From Betaproteobacteria bacterium HGW-Betaproteobacteria-16 (lineage in GTDB: Bacteria > Pseudomonadota > Gammaproteobacteria > Burkholderiales > Burkholderiaceae_C): 64,000 nt of DNA. Shown here piece after piece: positions 17,301 through 27,001 of this stretch (position 1 is its first letter; the number at the start of each line of letters is the position of its first letter). A model generated the notes under the pieces. The model ran no database searches, was not told the DNA's origin, and saw only the letters and a program-made list of their open reading frames with translations. Location: assembly GCA_002840835.1 (NCBI GenBank), contig PHCQ01000017.1, positions 25,005 through 89,004 on the forward strand. The letters are read 5' to 3'. The position numbers were made by a program, and so were the translations under genes.

Positions 17301-17859
17301 GCGTGCGTCCCACCATGAAATCCCGCGACGCAGCGAGCAGTTCCGGGTTCTTCGTCCAGGTGTTGAGGTAGCGCCCGTCGGCACTGCCCTCGAACAGAAA
17401 GTCCGGAAAGGCATCGATGATGCCCTGCACGAAAGCAAGCGTTCGCTTCAGCTCCTGCTCAGCATCCTCCCGAGGATTGAGCTCGCCAGACACCAGCATC
17501 AGGAAGCGCTGCTTGCGCAGTGCCAGCGCCTGCAACCGAAAGTTGGTCGCCACACGAAGACCTTCCGCAGTTTCGCGCCACGACTGCCATTGGGAAAAAC
17601 GCCCTGGCTGCCAGCGGGGATGGTCGGGGTCTGACCACTCGCGCCAAAGGGCGTCATCGAAGTCCTGGATGCACTCCTGCAAGACCCGCTGGCGATCATG
17701 GCCACGCCATTTGCAGGCTGCATCGTTTGCAAACACCACCCGGCCAGCCTCGTCCGCGACCATGATCAGTGAGGCGTTGCCGCCCATCCATCCGAGGAGC
17801 AACTCCGGCACAAGGTCGGATGTCGCCTCTCTGCCGGGTTGTTCGTCCCGAGGTGTCAC
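14386..17859 (-). CDS. Hybrid sensor histidine kinase: 4 PAS, HisKA, HATPase, REC, Hpt
   Basis: An 1157-residue soluble-looking hybrid kinase with no membrane segment. In order: PAS-like domains near residues 20-130, 150-270, 285-400 and 405-520; a coiled linker; HisKA with phospho-acceptor HMSHEIRTPLH near residue 545; HATPase boxes NALKF, DTGIGM and GGTGLGLSI; a degenerate receiver lacking a clear phospho-aspartate (RVVLIVAGNGRTGG onward); a full receiver (VLVVDDNETNRELA, DIVLMDLQMPGMDG); and a C-terminal Hpt (LLVHKTRGSAAAL). The layout is a complete BarA/ArcB-like phosphorelay. No cognate regulator is adjacent. GTG start at 17859 with GAGG upstream. The sensed signal is unknown. Confidence 0.9.
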   Translation of the reverse strand: MTPRDEQPGREATSDLVPELLLGWMGGNASLIMVADEAGRVVFANDAACKWRGHDRQRVLQECIQDFDDALWREWSDPDHPRWQPGRFSQWQSWRETAEGLRVATNFRLQALALRKQRFLMLVSGELNPREDAEQELKRTLAFVQGIIDAFPDFLFEGSADGRYLNTWTKNPELLAASRDFMVGRTLDEVLSPSSAATAKAAFREADEQGLSFGKVISVDTPHGRHWYELSVSKMPMGDGEAPHFITVSRDVSARLALQEALEEKERQFRTLVENSPDLIARFDASSRCLYANPALAARAHSEPAALIGLTPAACLGNVPGNELQLRMLACLRGGESQHFEMNWTDAGDRPANHLVSLTPEFDAQHLVGSVLLVGRDIGELRAYQDRIHRLVESNIIGVLFWRADGRIEEANDAFLELLGYSRADLLSGQLHWDRLATQGKQADEALIAQGAQHAGVRGAYETELLHRDGRRVPVLVGSAMLDSEKQLRVTYVLDQTERRRAEFERRAREAAEAASRAKGEFLAHMSHEIRTPLHAVLGMAYLAERETHETSTRDRLNKITRAGRSLLNLINDILDFSKIETGLLKIESSPFDLHKLLDNVAVIMGSVVSSNAVDVVIAPPPPEVRHLVGDGFRIEQVLINLVGNALKFTQEGHVELSVRVVERAHDHVMLMFSVEDTGIGMTREQMATLFKPFTQAEASTARRFGGTGLGLSISKQLVKLMQSEIVVESTVGQGSAFRFTVELGVALGEAGRSLEEAKHRVVLIVAGNGRTGGNLVQICESLKWPVARASHGDAAHMLMTGHGAGAGADVILIECGEDNSVDTALARQLRGATPGKKPRLVAVASAREALRLEALVDDGLLDAVLVKPVTPSALQECVDRALGRGGRSLARESRGADELTSLHGMRVLVVDDNETNRELATSILASHGATAITANDGRAAVKMLKSDASLCDIVLMDLQMPGMDGMQTTAQIRQLPGYERLPIVALTASAFNEQRVAALRAGMDAVVTKPFDVSGLVRLLLRLVRGVAGGGERADESPPARPAPASAPLLVDFDAGMALWQDAEQYRHHLHRFVKEHEDEAQRADTLGNEDLILLVHKTRGSAAALVLVAVAEAANQLEAHLRSGARDPEAIARFGAEIGRTCLAIKEYLNAAGAD

Positions 17860-18036
17860 AGTGCCTCGCGTTTTGCGATGATGGGTACTTCAGTTTACGT
17901 GAAGTTACATCCTTCTACCATGCTGGTTTTCCCAATGCATACCAAAGCACCCACTTCCGCCATGACAGGCAGGACCGGAACGGAAGCTGATTTTGGTGCC
18001 CTCGCTGGAGGGGCGCAAGGTACAAGCCGCGAACAC

Positions 18037-18068
18037 AAAAAAGGGGCAGTTCAGTTGGCCCCTTTTTT
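18037..18068. terminator. Bidirectional terminator downstream of pntB
   Basis: AAAAAAGGGGCAG, then a short loop, then GGCCCCTTTTTT. The stem has A and T runs on both sides. On the minus strand it lies 15 nt past the pntB stop. No gene is read toward it from the other side. Confidence 0.85.
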
Positions 18069-18082
18069 GGTTGGTCGGAGAC

Positions 18083-19501
<1,419 letters not shown>

Positions 19502-19527
19502 AGTCGTCTTTCCTTGTTCTTGTCTCT

Positions 19528-21162
19528 TTACTTGCGGAACATGGCGAGCATGCGGCGGGTCACCGAGAAGCCGCCGAACATGTTGATGGCGGTCAGCGTG
19601 ATGCCGACGAAGGCCAGCCAGTGAATCAGTTCGGCCGGGCGCCCGCCGGCGGAGGGATCAGGCGGCGCGATCTGGACCAGTGCGCCGATGGCGATGATGC
19701 TGGAGATGGCATTGGTCACGCTCATCAGCGGCGTGTGCAGCGCGGGCGTCACGTTCCACACCACCATGTAGCCGATGAAGCAGGCCAGCACGAACACGGT
19801 GAAGTGGCCGAGAAAGGCCGCTGGCGCATAGGCGCCAATGAACCAGAACGCCAGAGCGCCCAGGCCAAAGATGATGGCCAGGTTCTTGGCGGGCAGCGGA
19901 CCGGTGCTGCCATGGCCGTGCCCACCCTTTTTCTCGACCACTGGTCCCGCAGGCTTGGCCGCCGGCTTGGCAACCACGGGCAGCGGCGGCGCAGGCCAGG
20001 TGATCTCGCCGTCCTTGACCACGGTCAGTCCGCGGATGGCATCGTCCGCCATGTTGACGTTGATGACGCCGTCCTTGGTCTTGCACAGCTCCTCGGTCAG
20101 ACGGAACAGGTTGGTGCCGTACAGCGTGGACGACTGGCGCGCCATGCGCGAAGCCAGATCGGTGTAGCCAACGATGGTGACGCCGTGCCGCACCACCGCC
20201 TCACCCGGCACAGTCAGTTCGCAGTTGCCGCCCTGCTCGGCCGCCATGTCCACAATCACGCTGCCGGGCTTCATGCTCTTGACCATCTCGGCGGTGATCA
20301 GCTTGGGCGCCGGCTTGCCCGGGATGAGCGCGGTGGTGATGATGATGTCCACCTCGCGGGCCTGCTGCGCGTACATCTCGCGCTGAGCAGCCTGGAAGCC
20401 TTCGCTCATGACCTTGGCGTAGCCGCCACCGCCCGAGCCCTCTTCTTCGTAGTCGACCTTGACGAACTCGCCGCCCAGTGAGACCACCTGGTCGGCCACT
20501 TCGGCGCGCGTGTCGTTGGCGCGCACGATGGCGCCCAGACTGGCGGCCGCGCCAATGGCGGCCAGGCCTGCCACACCGGCGCCGGCGATGAACACCTTGG
20601 CTGGCGGCACCTTGCCTGCAGCCGTGATCTGGCCATTGAAGAAACGGCCGAAAGCGTTGGCCGCCTCCACCACGGCGCGGTAGCCGCTGACGCCGGCCAT
20701 GGAGGTCAGCGCGTCCATCTTCTGCGCGCGGCTGAGTGTGCGAGGCAGGGCGTCAATCGACAGTGCCGTGACTTTTTTGGCTGCCAGCTGCTGCATCAAT
20801 TCCGGGTTCTGGGCCGGCCAGATGAAGCCGATCAGTGTCTGGCCTTCGTGCATCAGCGTCACCTCGTCCGGTGTCGGTGGGCGCACCTTGAAGACGATGT
20901 CACTGCCATTCCAGAGCTCGGCGGTCGAGCCGGCGATGCTGGCGCCGGCTTCGCGGTAGGCATCGTCAGACAGATCGGCTAGGTCGCCAGCGCCCGACTC
21001 CACCACCACAGCAAAACCCAGTTTGACCAGTTTGCTCACCACGTCAGGCACGGTGGCCACGCGTTTTTCGCCAGGAAAGATCTCGCGCGGTACGCCAATG
21101 CGTTGCGGCGTGGGGGCTGCCGAGATGGCAGCGGCGGTTTCAGTCGATGCGCCAGAAGTCAT
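19528..21162 (-). CDS. pntA: NAD(P) transhydrogenase subunit alpha
   Basis: A 544-residue fused PntA (E. coli layout, not split into A1 and A2). The N-terminal NAD(H)-binding domain I starts [19 protein letters not shown]. It contains [20 protein letters not shown] and the [13 protein letters not shown] loop. An alanine- and proline-rich linker (about residues 390-420) leads to C-terminal membrane segments ([19 protein letters not shown] onward). pntB follows 26 nt later. A secreted protein gene lies 33 nt upstream on the same strand. Confidence 0.96.
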   Translation of the reverse strand: MTSGASTETAAAISAAPTPQRIGVPREIFPGEKRVATVPDVVSKLVKLGFAVVVESGAGDLADLSDDAYREAGASIAGSTAELWNGSDIVFKVRPPTPDEVTLMHEGQTLIGFIWPAQNPELMQQLAAKKVTALSIDALPRTLSRAQKMDALTSMAGVSGYRAVVEAANAFGRFFNGQITAAGKVPPAKVFIAGAGVAGLAAIGAAASLGAIVRANDTRAEVADQVVSLGGEFVKVDYEEEGSGGGGYAKVMSEGFQAAQREMYAQQAREVDIIITTALIPGKPAPKLITAEMVKSMKPGSVIVDMAAEQGGNCELTVPGEAVVRHGVTIVGYTDLASRMARQSSTLYGTNLFRLTEELCKTKDGVINVNMADDAIRGLTVVKDGEITWPAPPLPVVAKPAAKPAGPVVEKKGGHGHGSTGPLPAKNLAIIFGLGALAFWFIGAYAPAAFLGHFTVFVLACFIGYMVVWNVTPALHTPLMSVTNAISSIIAIGALVQIAPPDPSAGGRPAELIHWLAFVGITLTAINMFGGFSVTRRMLAMFRK

Positions 21163-21195
21163 GGGTAAGTCCTCGGTCGGTCTATCGGAAATAGG

Positions 21196-21936
21196 TCATT
21201 TGCTTTGGGACGGGGCGCCAGAGGTCAGAAGGTCTGGAACTGGCAATTTGCCCCGAATACTGTAGACGCTGTCTGTTACGGCCTTTTGCAGCAGACGTCC
21301 CCACTGCACGCTGGCGGGCGTGACACCAGCAGGCAGCGGTTCTGCTGCTTGCCCGGTTGCGTCAGTGAGCGTCGGTAGGGCTTCGGGAGCCACCAGCGCC
21401 GTGACATCGAGGAAGGCACCGGTGTTGGCATATTGCTTCGCCGCCATCAGGTGCATGCTCGGCGCCAGCTTCCAGCTCGTGACGTCCAGCGCACTCTGCA
21501 TCTGCCGGAAATAGGTCACCGGGTCGCCCACGGCACCCGGCGCTGATACGTACAGGCAACGGAATGATCTGGCGGCCGGGCTGGGGGGATCGCCCTCGGC
21601 GAAGGTGCCAGCCGGACCTTCACAGCGCGCATCGGGAAAGCGCACGCCCGAGAAGCGCCCCTTGCCTGTGACGTTGGCTCTCACGATGAAGACCGCGTCG
21701 ATGGTTTGATCAGGCGCTCGACGCAACAGAACCCTGGTTTCGGTTTGCTGCCGATGCGTCAGGCCGATTCCCGAAATGGCATTGCCTTGATCGGGCACGG
21801 CATGGCTCTGCCAGCCCTCCCCAGGCAACTGGATATCGACGCGACCGACCGACACCACCTCAGTGGCTTGCACAGTCCCGCCCAATGCAAGCAGCAGCCA
21901 GGTCAAGGTGGCTGCTGCGCTCAGTTTTGTTGTCAT
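21196..21936 (-). CDS. Secreted protein of unknown function upstream of pntAB
   Basis: A 246-residue protein not recognised as a known family. It has a clear Sec signal peptide (residues 1-24: Lys4, a leucine-rich core, and cleavage after VQA before TEVVS). The mature part has two cysteines near residues 107 and 128 that could form a disulphide (DARCEGPAG, SFRCLYVS). No metal or catalytic motif is obvious. It ends 33 nt before pntA, so it may be co-transcribed with the transhydrogenase, although a periplasmic protein has no evident role there. Confidence 0.7.
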   Translation of the reverse strand: MTTKLSAAATLTWLLLALGGTVQATEVVSVGRVDIQLPGEGWQSHAVPDQGNAISGIGLTHRQQTETRVLLRRAPDQTIDAVFIVRANVTGKGRFSGVRFPDARCEGPAGTFAEGDPPSPAARSFRCLYVSAPGAVGDPVTYFRQMQSALDVTSWKLAPSMHLMAAKQYANTGAFLDVTALVAPEALPTLTDATGQAAEPLPAGVTPASVQWGRLLQKAVTDSVYSIRGKLPVPDLLTSGAPSQSK

Positions 21937-22177
21937 TGGCGTCCCTCCGCCCCTGGTGAACAGCTCATGGCTTCCAGTAGCTCAGTCATTGGTTGTCATT
22001 TGCGACCGAGCTTAACCGAAGGCGCCTGGTTGCCTGACCCACAAAAACCCTTTGTCATTCAAGCCCTTACTTGATGCCTGTCCCTGCTCGCGTCGCCGGT
22101 CATGAACGGCGCTTTCCACCATGCAACACGGGTTTTCGACGGAATCCGCCTGCAACGACACACCACATAATGCCCGC

Positions 22178-22663
22178 ATGGACACCCGATGGAAACCCAG
22201 TGTGACGGTGGCCGCCGTCATCGAACGCAACGGCCGCTACCTGCTGATCGAAGAACACACGCCTGAGGGCCTGCGTCTGAACAACCCGGCCGGCCACCTG
22301 GACCCGGGGGAAGGACCCGAACAGGGTGTGGCGCGCGAGGCGCTGGAAGAGACCGCCCACACTTTCACCCCCACCGCACTGGTGGGCGTGTACCTCTCGC
22401 GCTTTCAGCGCGAGGCCACGGGCGAAGACATCACCTACCTGCGTTTTGCCTACTGCGGCACAGTGGGTGGTCAAGTGCCGGGCCAGGCGCTGGACACCGG
22501 CATCGTGCGCACGCTGTGGATGACGCCTGAAGAAATACGTGCCAGCACGGAAAGGCACAGAAGCCCGCTGGTGTTGCGCTGCATCGAAGACCACCTGGCG
22601 GGCATTCGCTATCCCATGGACCTGGTCGTCACCGACCCCTCCGTGGGGCGGCCACCGGCCTGA
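22178..22663 (+). CDS. NUDIX hydrolase, NudJ-like
   Basis: A 161-residue NUDIX enzyme starting MDTRWKPSVTVAAVIERNGR. It has a Nudix box GHLDPGEGPEQGVAREALEE plus T, near residues 40-61. The KPSVTVA start, the YLSRFQ region and the RYPMDLV tail resemble NudJ, which dephosphorylates nucleoside di/triphosphates and HMP-PP. An in-frame ATG 57 nt upstream adds residues unlike the family, so I took the ATG at 22178. In E. coli nudJ neighbours mnmA; here mnmA is 10 kb away. The 241-bp gap before it holds nothing I recognise. Confidence 0.82.
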   Translation: MDTRWKPSVTVAAVIERNGRYLLIEEHTPEGLRLNNPAGHLDPGEGPEQGVAREALEETAHTFTPTALVGVYLSRFQREATGEDITYLRFAYCGTVGGQVPGQALDTGIVRTLWMTPEEIRASTERHRSPLVLRCIEDHLAGIRYPMDLVVTDPSVGRPPA

Positions 22664-22738
22664 GACCGCTCGCCGCTTGGCTGCGATCAGGCGGCTGGCT
22701 ATCATGCAGGGCCTGTCCGATATTGGGCGCTGCCAACC

Positions 22739-23239
22739 GTGGAATCCCCCGCCAACCGAACGTTGCTGACACCTGAGCACCTCGCCATGATCGAGCGCGG
22801 GGTGTCGGTGATCGTCAGCTCCTGCGACCCCGACCTCACGCCCAGCGTGATGCGCGCGGTGGGCAGCCGGGTGGCTGATGACGGGCGGCTCATCACCGTG
22901 TACATGTGCCGCAGCCAGTCGGCCCAGTTGCTGAGAGACGTGGCCCATAGCGCCCGGCTGGCTGCCGTGTTCAGCCAGCCCAGCACCCACCGCACCGTGC
23001 AGCTCAAGACCCGCTCCGCGCGGCTGCGCGAAGCCACCGATGACGACGATCCGGCCCTGCAACACTATCTGCAGGGCATGGAACGCGAGCTCACCAGCAT
23101 CGGCTTTGCCGCCGTGTATGCGCGCGCCATGCTGGCCTACCGGCTGGACGACGTCGTGGCCATCGAGTTTGTGCCCGAGCTGGCCTTTGACCAGACGCCC
23201 GGCCCCAGGGCAGGCCAGCCCATCACGGGAATCACATGA
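22739..23239 (+). CDS. Pyridoxamine 5'-phosphate oxidase-fold protein
   Basis: A 166-residue split-barrel flavin-binding-like protein. LTPEHLAMIERGVSVIVSSC and DLTPSVMRAVGSRV fit the PPOX/FMN-binding superfamily. The GTG at 22739 opens the frame. It overlaps the next gene by 4 nt (ATGA at 23236-23239), so the two are coupled; the next gene starts with another PPOX domain. The two may form a heteromer. Substrate and cofactor are unknown. Confidence 0.72.
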   Translation: MESPANRTLLTPEHLAMIERGVSVIVSSCDPDLTPSVMRAVGSRVADDGRLITVYMCRSQSAQLLRDVAHSARLAAVFSQPSTHRTVQLKTRSARLREATDDDDPALQHYLQGMERELTSIGFAAVYARAMLAYRLDDVVAIEFVPELAFDQTPGPRAGQPITGIT

Positions 23240-24606
23240 CGACCCTGCCCCCGCTGCCTCTGGTGGATCTGGGTGAGGTGCGGCCCTGCCTGGAAGGCGC
23301 CATTCCGGCCATGATGGCCACCTGCGGGGCCGACGGCACGCCCAACGTGGCCTACATTTCGCAGGTGTATTACGTGGACGAAGGCCATGTGTCGCTGTCG
23401 TTCCAGTTCTTCAACAAGACGCGGCAGAACCTGCTGGCCAACCCGCGCTCCACGCTGTTGCTGCTCAACCCGCTCAACGCGGTGTTCTACCGGTTGCACC
23501 TGCGCTACCTGCGCACCGAAGACGCCGGACCGGTGTTCGAGAGCATGAAGGCACAGCTGGCCGGCATTGCCTCGCACACCGGCATGGCCGACGTGTTCCG
23601 CCTGCGCGGGTCGGACATCCACGAGGTGATCGAGGTCGAGCGGCTGCCGCAGGAGCCGCTGCCTGAGGCCCTGCCGGCGCCACCGCCCCGCCCCAATTTT
23701 CTCGCGGTGTTGCGCCGCGGCAGTGTGCGTCTCTCGGCCGCCCGCAGCCTGGGCGCCGCACTCGAAGCCACGCTGGACACCCTGGAGCAAGACCTTGGTG
23801 TTCGTCACGCCATGGTGCTGATCCTGGACACCGCCACGCAGCGTCTCTACACCGTGGCGAGCCGAGGCTACGAAACCTCGGGCGTGGGCTCCGAGATCGC
23901 CCTGGGCGACGGCGTCATCGGTGTGGCGGCGCGCGAATGCACACCCGTGCGCATCATGCACATGACCAGCGCCTACCTCTACAGCTGCGCCATGCGCAAC
24001 AGCCTGGGCGATGCGCACCCGCAAAGCACCGACATCCCCTACCCCGGACTGCCCGAACCGCACAGCCAGCTGGCCGTCCCCCTGCAATCGGCGGGGCGGG
24101 TGGTGGGCGTGCTGTTCGTCGAGAGCCCGCTGGACATGCAGTTCAGCTTCGAGGACGAGGATCTGCTGGTGGCGCTGGGGGGTCAGCTGGGCGCGGCCAT
24201 CGACCTGATGCACGAGGCAGAAACGCCCTGCACCGATGGCGAAGTGGAAACCACGGCAGCCGGGTCACCCCCGGTGATGACAGGCCCGCCGATGCGCGTG
24301 CGCCACTACCGCAGCAACGACAGCGTTTTCATCAACAACGCCTACCTGATCAAGGGCGTGGCCGGCGCCATCCTCTGGAAGCTGCTCCGCGACAGCCAGC
24401 AAGGTCGCCACGACTTCACCAACCGCGAACTGCGGCTGGACAGCTCGCTGCGCCTGCCCGATGTGGCCGACAACCTCGAAGCCCGCCTGCTGCTGCTGCA
24501 CCGCCGGCTGGGCGAGCAGTGCCCGCAGTTGCGCATCCTGAAGACCGGGCGCGGCTGCTTTCGTTTTGAGGCCAGCGGCCCGGTCGAGCTGGAAGAGGTG
24601 GTTTAG
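23236..24606 (+). CDS. PPOX-GAF fusion protein with C-terminal regulator-like domain
   Basis: A 456-residue three-part protein. Residues 1-150 are a PPOX-type split barrel (AIPAMMATCGADGTPNVAYI, HVSLSFQFFNKTRQNLLANP). Residues about 160-320 are a GAF domain (LGAALEATLDTLEQDLGVRH, ALGDGVIGVAARE, LAVPLQSAGRVVGVLFVESP). Residues 350-456 (RHYRSNDSVFINNAYLIKGV, FTNRELRLDSSLRLPD) look like a winged-helix or similar output domain, as found in related 'GAF domain-containing protein' entries. It may sense a flavin, redox state or small ligand. The combination is unusual, and the function is unassigned. It converges with the hemerythrin-like gene, with a 4-nt overlap. Confidence 0.75.
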   Translation: MTTLPPLPLVDLGEVRPCLEGAIPAMMATCGADGTPNVAYISQVYYVDEGHVSLSFQFFNKTRQNLLANPRSTLLLLNPLNAVFYRLHLRYLRTEDAGPVFESMKAQLAGIASHTGMADVFRLRGSDIHEVIEVERLPQEPLPEALPAPPPRPNFLAVLRRGSVRLSAARSLGAALEATLDTLEQDLGVRHAMVLILDTATQRLYTVASRGYETSGVGSEIALGDGVIGVAARECTPVRIMHMTSAYLYSCAMRNSLGDAHPQSTDIPYPGLPEPHSQLAVPLQSAGRVVGVLFVESPLDMQFSFEDEDLLVALGGQLGAAIDLMHEAETPCTDGEVETTAAGSPPVMTGPPMRVRHYRSNDSVFINNAYLIKGVAGAILWKLLRDSQQGRHDFTNRELRLDSSLRLPDVADNLEARLLLLHRRLGEQCPQLRILKTGRGCFRFEASGPVELEEVV

Positions 24607-25343
24607 GCCACCAGACCGGGCTCGGGCGACAGACCCAGACCACGCGCGAGCTTGGCCCAATCGTGCGAGTTGAGCTGACCCTTGACGCCGGTCAGCAACC
24701 CTTCAAACACGGGCGCCGGTGCGCCAGCACGCATGGCCTGCATCACACCCAGGCGCTCGGGTGCGTTGAGCTGCGGCAGCATCCAGCGCATCACCAGCAT
24801 CATTTCGGCCGGCGGTACCGTGGCCAGCAAGGCGTCGTGAAAGCCGATCAACTCCGCATCGCTGTAGGAAGCCCACAGTGCGCTGTTGTGTACCGTTTCT
24901 TCGACATGCATGTGCTGGAAGTTGTCAGCCACGAACAAGGCCAGCGCCAGGTACAGCGCCTGCAGCGCGGGCTCGCGCTCAGCGGCCTCCTGCGCAACCA
25001 GGGCCCGGGCGGCATCGCGCAGGTGGGTGATGTGGCGCAGATGCTGTTCATGCTCCTGGGCCACTGGCTGAGCAACACCGGGGCAGCGCGCTTCAAGCGC
25101 AGGGTGAACGAAGTTGTTCTCGTGAGCGACATGGCTGGCGCACAGCGCCATGAGTTCCTCCACCTGGGCAGCGGCGTGGCTCACATCGGCATCATCCGTC
25201 GGGTCGGCACGGCCAACCGCGATCAGTGTGTCGGCCATGAAGGCGCGCAATGCCTTGTGGATGCCTGCGTACAGGTTGAAGCGGCCCATGCCGGTGCGGG
25301 CAGCAGCGGCCACCTGGGCCATTTCGATTGCGTGGGATTGCAT
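24603..25343 (-). CDS. Hemerythrin-like domain protein
   Basis: A 246-residue all-helical protein. The spacing of histidines and acids (YAGIHKALRAFM, ASHVAHENNFVHPALE, QEHEQHLRHITHL, FQHMHVEETVHNSALW) fits the hemerythrin/HHE diiron fold, used to bind O2, NO or iron. I took the ATG at 25343 because AAGGA lies about 7 nt upstream; an ATG 57 nt further out adds a Cys-Cys-Gly-His-His start without a ribosome site. The C-terminal 80 residues (MMLVMRWMLPQLNAPERLGV onward) are an added helical domain seen in some such proteins. It converges on the PPOX-GAF gene. Confidence 0.75.
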   Translation of the reverse strand: MQSHAIEMAQVAAAARTGMGRFNLYAGIHKALRAFMADTLIAVGRADPTDDADVSHAAAQVEELMALCASHVAHENNFVHPALEARCPGVAQPVAQEHEQHLRHITHLRDAARALVAQEAAEREPALQALYLALALFVADNFQHMHVEETVHNSALWASYSDAELIGFHDALLATVPPAEMMLVMRWMLPQLNAPERLGVMQAMRAGAPAPVFEGLLTGVKGQLNSHDWAKLARGLGLSPEPGLVA

Positions 25344-25509
25344 GTGGATTCCTTTGACGGGCTGAGCCCGCTTTGACTTGTGATGACCGCAACACCCCAT
25401 GTGCTGCGAGTCATGGAAAACAAGTCTAGGAATCCGGCGCGCGGCGCGCTGCTAAATAGCGCTTAAAGGAATCGTAAAAAAACCTTAAGCGAAACGGCAG
25501 GAGGTGATT

Positions 25510-25914
25510 TCAGTCGATTCCGCGCACCCGGCCGCGCAACTGCTTGACCGTCGAGCGCGTGGCCTTGCCTTCGAGCCGGCGCTGCTTCGAACCAAAGGTG
25601 GGTTTGGTGGGCTTGCGCGCCTTGGGCAAGGTGGCCACGCTGTCCACCAGCGCCTGCAGCCGCTCCAGCGCCTCGGCCTTGTTCTGTTCCAGACTGCGAC
25701 TGGTCTGGGCCTTGATCACCACCACGCCTTCGGTGGTGATGCGGTGGTCGCTCAGGGCCAGCAGGCGTTCCTTGATCGCGTCGGGCAGGCTTGAAGCGTG
25801 CACAGCAAATCGCAGATGCACCGCGTTCGACACCTTGTTCACGTTCTGGCCACCGGCCCCCTGGGCACGGATGGCGGTGAAGGCCACTTCGTTCGGATCG
25901 ACTCGCGCAGACAT
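25510..25914 (-). CDS. arfB: Peptidyl-tRNA hydrolase ArfB (ribosome rescue)
   Basis: A 134-residue class I release-factor-like protein with the catalytic GGQ in IRAQGAGGQNVNKVSNAVHL. Its basic C-terminal tail (KARKPTKPTFGSKQRRLEGK) enters the mRNA channel of stalled ribosomes. It releases nascent chains on non-stop ribosomes. The ATG at 25914 matches the family start (SARVDPNEV); a longer upstream ORF does not. It lies 97 nt downstream of the polyamine transporter operon on the same strand. Confidence 0.93.
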   Translation of the reverse strand: MSARVDPNEVAFTAIRAQGAGGQNVNKVSNAVHLRFAVHASSLPDAIKERLLALSDHRITTEGVVVIKAQTSRSLEQNKAEALERLQALVDSVATLPKARKPTKPTFGSKQRRLEGKATRSTVKQLRGRVRGID

Positions 25915-26010
25915 GCGCTCAGTGTGCCACGCGGGTCGATGCCAGCCGGCGCGCCGTCGGTGGGTCGATGGTGTGAACCTGCTGCACAAGCCAGACCATG
26001 GAAGCTGTGC

Positions 26011-26868
26011 TCATCCCTGCGCTGCTGGTTTGCGCCAGAGCAGCATCAAGGCCAGCAGGGCCGACGCGATCATGAGAAACAGACTGATGGCGTTGAGCAC
26101 TGGCGTGGCGCCTTCGCGCATGCGGCCGTACATGAGCACGGTCAGCGGCGGGTCGGAGCCCACCAGCATGAGCGTGGTGTTGAAGTTCTCGAACGACATC
26201 AGAAAAGCCATGGCCGCCGCGCCGAACATGCTGGGCCGCAAATAGGGCAGCGTGATGGTCCACAGCACCGCGGGCCGGCTGGCGCCCAGGTTGTAGGCCG
26301 CTTCCTCCAGCGTGCGGTCGAAGCGACGCAAGCTGGCCGAGATGGTGAGCGTGGCGATGGTGACGATGTAGCAGAACTGCCCCAGGATCACCAGCGGCAA
26401 ACCGGGGCGCAGGAAGTCGAGCTCCAGGCCCCAGGTTTCGTCGGCAAAGTTGGCGATGCGGCTGGCGAAGGCGAGGATGGAGATGCCCAGGATCACGCCG
26501 GGAATCACCAATGGCAGCATGGTCAGCAGCGCGATGGCGTTCTTGCCGGGGAACTCAAACCGCTCCAGCAAAAAGGCGTTGCAGGTACCCACACCCACCG
26601 AGAGCACCGTGACCCACAAGGCCACCCAGGCGCTGGTGCCCAGGCTGCGAAGCAGTTCACCATCGGCCAGCAGGCCGGTGCGCTCATCGGTGTCCGCGGT
26701 GAACCAGTCAAGCGTGAAACCCATCCAGGGCGGCGTGGGGTAGGCCGCGTCGTTGAACGCGAACACCGCCACCACCAGCAGTGGCACGAACAGGAACACG
26801 AAAAACGCGGCCACGAAAGCGCCCAGGCCGAAGCGCTGCGAGGCGGGGCGGGGCAGGCTCGGAATCAT
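26011..26868 (-). CDS. ABC transporter permease, PotC-type
   Basis: A 285-residue inner-membrane permease with six predicted helices. The EAA loop (LEEAAYNLGASRPAVLWTIT) contacts the ATPase. The N-terminus AFVAAFFVFLFVPLLVVAVF and PLVIPGVILGISILAF match the PotC/PotI group of spermidine/putrescine importers. It is the last transporter gene of the cluster potD-potA-potB-potC. A dispersed repeat fills most of the 133-nt gap between it and the PotB-type gene. Confidence 0.9.
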   Translation of the reverse strand: MIPSLPRPASQRFGLGAFVAAFFVFLFVPLLVVAVFAFNDAAYPTPPWMGFTLDWFTADTDERTGLLADGELLRSLGTSAWVALWVTVLSVGVGTCNAFLLERFEFPGKNAIALLTMLPLVIPGVILGISILAFASRIANFADETWGLELDFLRPGLPLVILGQFCYIVTIATLTISASLRRFDRTLEEAAYNLGASRPAVLWTITLPYLRPSMFGAAAMAFLMSFENFNTTLMLVGSDPPLTVLMYGRMREGATPVLNAISLFLMIASALLALMLLWRKPAAQG

Positions 26869-26904
26869 GGGCAGAGCGCCTCATATGGCCGCGTGCACGA
26901 GCGC

Positions 26905-27000
26905 CATCCAGGAACGCCGTGGAACTGGCTTTGCCAGGCCACAGGCGTTGCCCCCTTGAGGGGGGATGCGGCTACGCGCAGCGAGCGAGCGACGGGGGTA
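26905..27000 (+). repeat. Dispersed intergenic hairpin repeat, copy 4
   Basis: It carries GGAACTGGCTTTGCCAGGCC, CCCCCTTGAGGGGGG and CGAGCGACGGGGGT. The stem change CTGG/CCAG relative to CCGG/CCGG keeps pairing, which supports selection on structure. It sits between two permease genes of one operon. Confidence 0.8.
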
Positions 27001-27001
27001 G

